Assembly (NCBI GenBank): GCA_011523195.1
Contig: WTHH01000021.1
Location: 1 to 12,023 of the forward strand
Length of the DNA: 12,023 bases
Direction of reading: 5' to 3'
Origin: Verrucomicrobiales bacterium
GTDB taxonomy: Bacteria > Verrucomicrobiota > Verrucomicrobiia > Limisphaerales > UBA1096
The notes under the pieces: generated by a model
Told to the model about the DNA's origin: nothing
What the model saw: only the letters and a program-made list of their open reading frames with translations
Databases searched by the model: none
Program-made: the position numbers and the translations under genes
In this document: in pieces, positions 7,801-12,023 of the stretch
Layout of the letters: every line of letters begins with the position of its first letter
Position numbering within the stretch: position 1 is the stretch's first letter

Positions 7801-8871
7801 AGTCTTGGCGGAGAAGATTGAGTTTTGCGCGCCCGGTGTTGGCCCACGGTTGGCCGGGCCGACCACCGCAGTGAGTTCGGCGTCAAAAAAGAAATCGCTG
7901 CTGCCTCCGATCGAGGCGTTGTGAACCTGGATGGCGATCACGTTTTCCCCCTCGACCAAGTAGCCGCCCGGCGAGGTGAGGTCGAACTCCACGAAGCTGT
8001 GCTCCTCGATCGCGGAGCTGGCACTGGTGTTAAAGCGTGGCTCCTTGGTGGACATGTTCGCACCGGCCACGTGGCGGCCGTTGATCCAGGCGTTGAATCC
8101 GTCGTCGTACTGGATCGCGAACTGCAGCGCGCCGATCTGCTTGGCATCCTTCACGGTGAATTTTTTCCGGAAGTAAACCGACGTGTAGCTGTTGCGCATG
8201 TCGCCGAGCGTTTTCTTTATGAAATTTTCCCCGTACCCGATCGGCGTGCTGCCGCTCAGCCAGCCGGTTTCCTTGTGGTCGGGCTTGCGCCAGGCGGAGC
8301 GCGGGTTGGATGCCTCCTTTTTGCCCTTGAGATATTTCCACTGGCTACCCCTGAGGATGAGCCGGTTGGCCTTGTTTGAGGCGTCGCCGCGCACGGAGGC
8401 TTTCCAGTTGTGGCCGTCGTTGTTGTCGAGGTCGGGATGAATCAATTCGATCGAATAGCCGGGCGTGTCGCCGACGACCGGCCACGGGAAACCAAGCCGG
8501 TAGCGGACACGGTCGACCAGTTGCCCATCCGGCGCGCGCAGCTCGATGCGTTCGCCGTCGTTGTTGAGTTTGCCGATCCAAGGGCCAAGCGCCTGGCCGC
8601 CGAACTTGGCCTTGAACTGATCCGGTTGATGCGCGACGACGGTGAAGCCCCTGGCCGGAATGGAGCTGCCGACGGGGAAGGTGAACTGCACGGCGTTCTC
8701 CAGCTTCCAGCCGCTGAGGTCGACCGGTTGTTCCCCGGTGTTGTGCAACTCAATAAATTCGACCTGCTCAATTTTGACATCTGGGTTGAGGTGTATTTCA
8801 TTGATAACCACAGCCCCCGGAGTCAGTTCTCCAATACACAATAGAATAATAAAAACAGAAAAACGGCTCAT
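4876..8871 (-). CDS. Secreted CotH kinase-like protein with lamin-tail, jelly-roll and calcium-binding-like repeats
   Basis: A complete 1331-residue protein. It begins with a signal peptide (MSRFSVFIILLCIG) and ends at TAA (4878-4876). Approximate domains: 20-132 LTD (VVINEIHLNPD, VEFIELHNTG); 170-335 galactose-binding-like jelly-roll (YDDGFNAWINGRHVAG); 358-487 Ig/fibronectin-like; 505-895 CotH kinase-like, with a basic beta-strand segment (IRYRARGG, MWKFDF), EQMD at 666-669 and the canonical-looking WDLDLTW at 769-775; 897-1010 Ig/fibronectin-like; 1031-1160 second LTD; 1201-1250 thrombospondin-3/EF-hand-like motif (DSDGDGMPDAWE, then NDPDGDGATNAHE); 1250-1331 a beta-rich C-terminal module ending FYRLRV. 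In CotH proteins the conserved Asp residues bind metal and ATP; here D770 and D772 are candidates by motif. The jelly-roll aligns clearly with that of the downstream gene (PRSAW, DM-N-Y-S/T, DDG), so the two are paralogous. Probably the first gene of the minus-strand operon. Substrate and location (outer surface, secreted or periplasmic) are inferred only. Confidence 0.93.
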   Translation of the reverse strand: MSRFSVFIILLCIGELTPGAVVINEIHLNPDVKIEQVEFIELHNTGEQPVDLSGWKLENAVQFTFPVGSSIPARGFTVVAHQPDQFKAKFGGQALGPWIGKLNNDGERIELRAPDGQLVDRVRYRLGFPWPVVGDTPGYSIELIHPDLDNNDGHNWKASVRGDASNKANRLILRGSQWKYLKGKKEASNPRSAWRKPDHKETGWLSGSTPIGYGENFIKKTLGDMRNSYTSVYFRKKFTVKDAKQIGALQFAIQYDDGFNAWINGRHVAGANMSTKEPRFNTSASSAIEEHSFVEFDLTSPGGYLVEGENVIAIQVHNASIGGSSDFFFDAELTAVVGPANRGPTPGAQNSIFSAKTLPRLANVEHLPTQPKAGESVTITAEPSAVPEGAKLEVQYQVVRPGNYVHIDDAAYEQNWKTLPMNDLGQAGDAKAGDSVFSSQVPKAIQQHRHLIRYRVTIRTALGQAITAPYPDDPAPNFAYFCYNGVPSWKGRTRTRGEIIEYPTESLTRVPVYHLISKKNDVETSTWNEQYRGDNYKWKGTLVYDGEVYDHIRYRARGGVWRYAMGKNMWKFDFNRGHGFRARDHYGREYNTRWDKLNFSACIQQGNYLHRGEHGMFEAVGFKLFNLTGVEAPHTHWVHFRIIDEADENGATQYDGDFWGLYLAIEQMDGRFLDEHNLPDGNLYKMEGGSGDLNNQGPFAVTDKSDLNSYMNRYKGNPSEDWWRTNMDLPRYYSYRTVVEGIHHYDIGYGKNYFYYLNPETKKWATLPWDLDLTWASNMYGNGEEPFKSRLLRRSVFKVEYGNRAREIIDLLYNNDEGYKLIDEHAAIIDHPDPNWLSIVDADRAKWDYHPIMASGKVNSGKAGKGRFYQRASTKDFPGMVKLMKNYIRTRHNFILKTAARDTKHPAQPEISYVGGEGFPVNNLRFHSSAFSDKTGEFAGMKWRLAEITAHDALAYDPQNPRKYEIDAVWESDVISEFADSVTIPEGVAEVGHWYRARVRMLDDTNRWSHWSDPVEFRAGEPDTLERLKSHLVLSELMYHASEGADFDYLELHNTNDKTLDVGGVAISGGVRFIVPAGMQLAPNQFALVIGNNDVSAFRAHYILDDATLILGTFRGKLANNGEQVWVQSATDGATLVSFEYSDDDNWPQAADGDGRSLIPVVTDPEKQALGDLNHPKNWTVSAANGGSPGADDGPAVLPKDSDGDGMPDAWELAHGLNHLLDDAANDPDGDGATNAHEFYSGTLPKDTDSFLRLEFALGQAGQVEIEFTMRDGRSYMLQSADTPTGPWGALPGDVFTPARGLEKEVKRIPVGPAEHLAKRFYRLRVQRLAD
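4913..4926. repeat. Palindrome family, 13/14 copy CGCTTGGCCAAGTG
   Basis: One mismatch from the full palindrome. Near the C-terminus of the 1331-residue CotH protein, read as H-L-A-K-R (about residues 1316-1320). Confidence 0.85.
5089..5102. repeat. Palindrome CGCTTGGCCAAGCG, perfect copy
   Basis: Inside the C-terminal module of the 1331-residue CotH gene, read as A-L-G-Q-A (about residues 1257-1261), coded GCG CTT GGC CAA GCG exactly as at 7477-7490. Confidence 0.95.
7477..7490. repeat. Palindrome CGCTTGGCCAAGCG, perfect copy
   Basis: In the Ig-like domain just before the CotH domain of the 1331-residue protein, read as A-L-G-Q-A (about residues 461-465). Confidence 0.95.
7591..7602. repeat. 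Palindrome family, 12-bp copy CGCTTGGCCAAG
   Basis: In the Ig-like domain of the 1331-residue CotH protein, read as L-G-Q-A (about residues 424-427), about 100 bp from the perfect copy at 7477-7490. Confidence 0.85.
7784..7794. repeat. Palindrome family, 11-bp partial copy TTGGCCAAGCG
   Basis: At the start of the Ig-like domain of the 1331-residue CotH protein, read as R-L-A-N (about residues 360-363). A comparable decayed copy, CTGGCCAAGCG at 3406-3416, encodes R-L-A-S at the start of an Ig-like domain of the paralogue. Confidence 0.8.
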
Positions 8872-9055
8872 TTAAAGGCGAATATACTGAAGTAACCTTG
8901 TCCGAGACGCAAGTGACGAAAAATGATGAAATTCCCATCAATCTGATTCTAGTGAAAAAATACGCTCATTGCTAAGCCAGATCATTAAACATTCATAGCT
9001 TGCGCTTGTTAATACGTCATCCGAGAGTGGGCCTGAGCTTGTGGGAGCTGTTTTT
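8872..9055. promoter_or_regulatory. Divergent intergenic region with probable promoters for both flanking genes
   Basis: This 184-bp gap separates the minus-strand CotH operon from the plus-strand receiver-domain gene and is visibly AT-richer than its flanks. No ORF of note lies in it. Weak sigma-70-like candidates are present. On the minus strand, TTAGCA (8975-8970), an 18-bp spacer and TAGAAT (8951-8946) would give a leader of about 70 nt for the CotH gene. On the plus strand, TTGCTA (8969-8974) is followed 17-18 bp later by TTCATA/TCATAG (8992-8998). The two candidates overlap at their -35 ends. Verrucomicrobial promoters need not match the E. coli consensus, so the boxes are tentative; that the gap carries promoters follows mainly from divergent gene orientation. 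Confidence 0.4.
9043..9047 (+). promoter_or_regulatory. Ribosome binding site GGGAG for the receiver-like gene
   Basis: GGGAG lies 8 nt upstream of the ATG at 9056. This spacing decides the start: the in-frame GTG at 9041 would place this sequence inside the gene and has no comparable site upstream. It is the only clear Shine-Dalgarno-type sequence seen before any gene in the window. Confidence 0.65.
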
Positions 9056-9454
9056 ATGGAATTGTCAGTCATAGTAGTACACTCTTCGCCGTCGCTGAGA
9101 AAGTTTTTGAAGGCAACGGTCGCTGCTATGGGAAATCAAGTTGTTGTGGCAGAAAGCGACAAGCAAGGCCTGAGCTTTTTGGAATCGAACCAAGCCGATT
9201 TAATTATTGTTGAGCAACCATTATCGGAACTAGGGGCAGCCAATTTCATCACGCAAGTAAAGTTAATTCCCGGACACGAACAGACTCCTGTGGTGGTTAT
9301 CGCGGCAAGTAAGGACAACGAAGCAAAGGAGCAGGTCAGATCTGCAGGTGGGGCTGGCTGGTTGGTGCAGCCGTTACAACCCCAGCAGTTCATAAGAATG
9401 TTGGAGGGTTTTAAGGCTCGAAAAGCAAAAATGGAATCCGAAACCAAGTCGTGA
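9056..9454 (+). CDS. Degenerate CheY-like receiver domain protein (pseudo-receiver)
   Basis: A stand-alone 132-residue protein, the usual length of a single receiver (REC) domain, with no output domain. The fold pattern is easy to follow: VIVVHSSPSLRKFL (beta1-alpha1), ADLIIVEQPLSEL (beta3), TPVVVIAAS (beta4), GGAGWLVQPLQPQQF (beta5). In active receivers these positions hold an acidic pair, the phospho-accepting Asp, a Thr/Ser and a Lys. Here they are H9-S10, E53, A83 and Q105, so every catalytic position is changed, and E53 could imitate a phosphorylated Asp. It is therefore predicted not to be phosphorylated in the usual way and may work by protein-protein contact. The tail is basic and charged (KARKAKMESETKS). 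GC is about 49%, well below the roughly 65% sampled in the CotH gene. It is followed 64 bp later by the glycoside hydrolase gene in the same direction. No cognate kinase is visible. Confidence 0.88.
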   Translation: MELSVIVVHSSPSLRKFLKATVAAMGNQVVVAESDKQGLSFLESNQADLIIVEQPLSELGAANFITQVKLIPGHEQTPVVVIAASKDNEAKEQVRSAGGAGWLVQPLQPQQFIRMLEGFKARKAKMESETKS

Positions 9455-9490
9455 ATCCAATTTGCGCTTTGGTAATATTTCTGACATGTT

Positions 9491-9498
9491 CCCCCCCC
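9491..9498. repeat. Homopolymer tract of eight C
   Basis: Eight consecutive C residues lie between an in-frame ATG at 9486 and the preferred ATG at 9519 of the glycoside hydrolase gene. If translation began at 9486 or at the TTG at 9462, slippage here would switch the reading frame; if it begins at 9519 the tract lies in the leader. Confidence 0.9.
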
Positions 9499-9518
9499 TG
9501 TTCCTGATCGCTACGTTT

Positions 9519-11222
9519 ATGCGTTTTTCAATCAGACAAACTTTGATGCTCCGGGCGTCCGGCTTGGCTGTCCTGTTGGGTTTTGTCGGCTCAACCGTGT
9601 CGGCTGTTGCCCAGGAAAATCTGACTCTGATTCCCAAGTGGTCCCGTTTTCAGGGCGAGTTGGTCAGCCTCAAGTCGTACGATAATCCGGTGCAGGACGT
9701 GCAACTCAAGGCCGAGTTCACACCTCCGGTGGGTGAACCGGTGACGGTCGATGGATTCTGGGACGGCGGCGACGATTGGAAGATTCGTTTCATGCCGGAC
9801 ATGGTCGGCAAGTGGACGTTCAAGATCAGTTGCTCCGATGAGGAGAACCGAGGGTTGCACAACCTCGAGGGTGATTTCCTTTGCACGGCACCGACCGGAG
9901 ATTCGGCGTTGACGAGCAATGGCCCCATCCGCGTGGCACGTGCCCGAACCCATTTCATGCACGACAACGAAACGCCGTTCTTCTGGATGGCCGACACGGC
10001 ATGGAACGGGCCGCTCAAGTCAAGTGAGCTGGACTGGAAAGATTATCTCGAAGTGAGGGCGAGTCAGGGTTTCACCGCCGTACAATGGGTGGCGACCCAC
10101 TGGCGCGGTGCGCCGGACGGTGATGCCAACGGAGAAAAACCGTTCACCGGCGGCGAAAAAATCAGCATTAACCCGGACTACTTCAAGCGGCTCGATCAGC
10201 GTGTGGAGATGATCAATCGTGCCGGGTTGGTGAGTGTGCCGGTTCTTTTTTGGGCGATCGACGGAGAGGCCAACCCGGTTCACTCCCTTCCGGATGATCA
10301 GGCGATATTGCTGGGGCGTTACATGGCAGCACGCTGGGGAGGGGTGTGCGGCGCGTGGATACTTGCCGGCGACGGGGATTACACCGGCGACCGTGCCGCC
10401 CGTTGGAAAAAAATCGGGCAGGGCATTTTCGGGGATCGACCAAAAGCACCGGTTTTCATTCACCCGAAAGGCAAAAGCTGGGTGTTCGATTCGTTTCGTG
10501 ATGAAAAATGGCTGACCGCGATCGGGTACCAAAGCGGCCACGATGTAGATGATGCCACCAACAACTGGATTCATCACGGGCCACCGAGTCGTGATTGGGG
10601 TAAGCTGCCTCATCGCCCAATTGTTAATCTCGAACCCGCCTACGAGTGGCAGCCAAGCTACAGCAAAAATGTACCCATCTCCTCGAACCACGTTCGCCGC
10701 GCCCTGTACTGGAGCCTGTTGAGCACGCCGACCGCCGGTGTCAGCTACGGCGTGGCTGGAGTCTGGGGCTGGGACGAGGGGGATCGAGCGACGCCCGGCT
10801 ACCCCTCCGCCGGCACACCGCCCAACTGGCGTGAGTCCGTGACTTACGAGGGTGGCGAACAGGTCGTCCACCTGACCGAGGTTTTTCAGTCGATCGACTT
10901 TCACAAACTCCGGCCCGATCCGGCAGTCCTGATTGAGCAGCCTGGAGACGACGAACTGGCCAAGTATGTGGCCGCTTCGAGCGCTGCGGACGGCAGCCTT
11001 GTGGTCGTCTACACCCCGACCGAGGTGCGGCTGAAGATCAACGTGGCCAAGCTGCCCGCGCCGTTGCTGGCGAACTGGATCAACCCCCGCACCGGGGAAA
11101 GGCAGGAGGTGCTCGCCGTGCTTCGCGGTTCCGCTCTGGAGTGTCCCGCGCCGGATGCCGGAGATTGGCTGTTGGTGCTCCGCGCCAAGAAACCGGAGCC
11201 CGAGCCAACCGGCCGCCGCTGA
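9519..11222 (+). CDS. Exported DUF5060/DUF4038 apiosidase-like glycoside hydrolase
   Basis: A 567-residue exported protein. I chose the ATG at 9519 because it gives a standard signal peptide: MRFSIRQ, a hydrophobic core LAVLLGFVG, and a predicted cut after Ala-Val-Ala (residue 31). Earlier in-frame starts (TTG 9462, ATG 9486) only add a poorer leader. Approximate domains: 37-105 DUF5060 (FWDGGDDW, RFMPD); 145-470 DUF4038/GH140-like TIM barrel (FFWMADTAW 154-162, WILAGDGDY 280-288, NLEPAYEW 370-377, a W-GWDEGD segment near 420); 481-560 the putative collagen-binding-type C-terminal beta domain (YVAASSAADGS, NPRTGE). GH140 enzymes remove apiose from rhamnogalacturonan II using an Asp and a Glu; D285 and E372 are my tentative candidates by motif position. 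The true substrate is uncertain because related DUF4038 proteins vary. It lies 64 bp after the receiver-like gene and 3 bp before tilS, suggesting shared transcription. Confidence 0.88.
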   Translation: MRFSIRQTLMLRASGLAVLLGFVGSTVSAVAQENLTLIPKWSRFQGELVSLKSYDNPVQDVQLKAEFTPPVGEPVTVDGFWDGGDDWKIRFMPDMVGKWTFKISCSDEENRGLHNLEGDFLCTAPTGDSALTSNGPIRVARARTHFMHDNETPFFWMADTAWNGPLKSSELDWKDYLEVRASQGFTAVQWVATHWRGAPDGDANGEKPFTGGEKISINPDYFKRLDQRVEMINRAGLVSVPVLFWAIDGEANPVHSLPDDQAILLGRYMAARWGGVCGAWILAGDGDYTGDRAARWKKIGQGIFGDRPKAPVFIHPKGKSWVFDSFRDEKWLTAIGYQSGHDVDDATNNWIHHGPPSRDWGKLPHRPIVNLEPAYEWQPSYSKNVPISSNHVRRALYWSLLSTPTAGVSYGVAGVWGWDEGDRATPGYPSAGTPPNWRESVTYEGGEQVVHLTEVFQSIDFHKLRPDPAVLIEQPGDDELAKYVAASSAADGSLVVVYTPTEVRLKINVAKLPAPLLANWINPRTGERQEVLAVLRGSALECPAPDAGDWLLVLRAKKPEPEPTGRR

Positions 11223-11225
11223 TCC

Positions 11226-12023
11226 ATGCATCCGCTCGCGGAAAAAATAAGCGAGCTGGCCCGGACAAAAAACCTCTTCCCGGGAACGTCCAAAGTCGTG
11301 GTCGCCGTGTCAGGCGGCATCGACTCAATGGTGCTCCTCGACCTGCTTGCCCAACCCGGTTTGTCGCTGCGCGATCGCCTGGTTGTGGCTCATTTCAATC
11401 ATCAACTCCGGGGAGAGGAGAGTGATGCCGACGCGGTGTTTGTGGAACAGGCGGCCAACGCGCTTGGCCTGTCGTTTGAGCTTGGCTGGGGAGACACCGG
11501 GGAGCGCGCCGCCGAGTTGGGTGCGGGGCTGGAGGCGGCAGCGCGGGAGCTGCGCCACTCGTTTTTCGCCCGCTTAGCCAAGAGCCTGGGCGCGACTACC
11601 TTTGCCCTCGCGCATCATGCCGATGATCAGGTGGAGACCTTTTTTCTGCGACTCGCCCGTGGGTCGGGAACGCGCGGCTTGGCCGGCATGGCGCTGCAAT
11701 CCCCGTCACCGGCGGATACCGAGATCACTCTCGTCCGGCCGATACTCGCGGCACGGCGCAGTGAGATCGAGGCGTACGCTGCTGAGGCTGGCATCGATTA
11801 CCGGGACGATGCGTCCAATGCGGACACCCGTTTTTTTCGAAACAAAATCCGGCATCAACTACTGCCGCAACTGGCCGCGGAACTTGGCCCCTCGTTTCAT
11901 CGTCAAGTCGTCAAGGCAATGCAGCTGGCTGGCGACGATGCGGAATGCATTGACGCGCTGGCGGTGCAGTGGCTTCGCCGGGCCGAAGGCAAATTCAACG
12001 CGCTGCCGCTGGCGGTGCAGCGG
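11226..12023 (+). CDS. tilS: tRNA(Ile)-lysidine synthase TilS (3' end outside window)
   Basis: The first 266 residues of TilS, which uses ATP to attach lysine to C34 of tRNA-Ile(CAU), converting its anticodon to read AUA. It acts in the cytoplasm and is usually essential. The ATG at 11226 follows the upstream TGA by 3 bp; no strong Shine-Dalgarno sequence is seen, so translation may be coupled. Hallmarks: the N-type ATP-pyrophosphatase P-loop SGGIDS at 29-34; VVAHFNHQLRG near 53-63; HHADDQVET at 130-138; RGSGTRGLAGM; RPIL; and the DDASNADTRFFRNKIRH segment with LLP after it. The order and spacing match bacterial TilS. The C-terminal tRNA-binding domains lie outside the window. There is no sign of a frameshift or a lost catalytic residue. 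Confidence 0.96.
   Translation, partial: MHPLAEKISELARTKNLFPGTSKVVVAVSGGIDSMVLLDLLAQPGLSLRDRLVVAHFNHQLRGEESDADAVFVEQAANALGLSFELGWGDTGERAAELGAGLEAAARELRHSFFARLAKSLGATTFALAHHADDQVETFFLRLARGSGTRGLAGMALQSPSPADTEITLVRPILAARRSEIEAYAAEAGIDYRDDASNADTRFFRNKIRHQLLPQLAAELGPSFHRQVVKAMQLAGDDAECIDALAVQWLRRAEGKFNALPLAVQR

Noticed and set aside
9041..9055. GTG at 9041 as start of the receiver-like gene
   Set aside because: The GGGAG at 9043-9047 is ideally spaced for the ATG at 9056, and the receiver fold begins directly after that ATG.
10020..11231. 403-codon open frame on the minus strand opposite the glycoside hydrolase
   Set aside because: It is fully antisense to a gene with clear family motifs, has no recognisable domains, and such frames are common in GC-rich DNA.

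Overview
The window looks like chromosomal DNA from a GC-rich member of the Verrucomicrobiota, or a close relative in the Planctomycetes-Verrucomicrobia group. The pointers are very large secreted proteins that combine lamin-tail (LTD) domains, sugar-binding-like jelly-rolls, CotH kinase-like domains and a thrombospondin-3/EF-hand-like calcium motif, together with an exported DUF5060/DUF4038 (apiosidase-like) glycoside hydrolase. This assignment rests on gene content recalled from memory, not on a search.

Layout. The left three quarters (1-8871) is a minus-strand block read right to left. It holds a 1331-residue secreted LTD/CotH/calcium-motif protein (4876-8871), a small cytoplasmic DUF6941-like protein (4387-4815), and a second giant secreted CotH/LTD protein (start 4307) that runs off the left edge after 1435 residues. 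Gaps of 60 and 79 bp are compatible with one operon. A 184-bp AT-richer divergent intergenic region (8872-9055) follows. On the plus strand come a CheY-like receiver domain lacking every catalytic residue (9056-9454), an apiosidase-like glycoside hydrolase (9519-11222), and tilS, which begins 3 bp after the hydrolase stop and runs off the right edge.

How the genes may fit together. The two giant proteins share homologous modules in different orders, so they look like paralogues built by domain shuffling. Both carry signal peptides and probably act outside the cytoplasm in adhesion, surface assembly or protein phosphorylation. The glycoside hydrolase points to use of plant or algal polysaccharide. 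TilS is a housekeeping tRNA-modification enzyme that probably just shares transcription with it.

The most unusual signal is not a gene. A 14-bp perfect palindrome, CGCTTGGCCAAGCG, occurs four times, and its 8-bp core TTGGCCAA nine times. All nine lie in the minus-strand block: eight inside coding sequence, read in all three frames, and one in an intergenic gap beside a hairpin and a G-rich repeat. This looks like a genome-specific highly iterated palindrome, selected or propagated at the DNA level.
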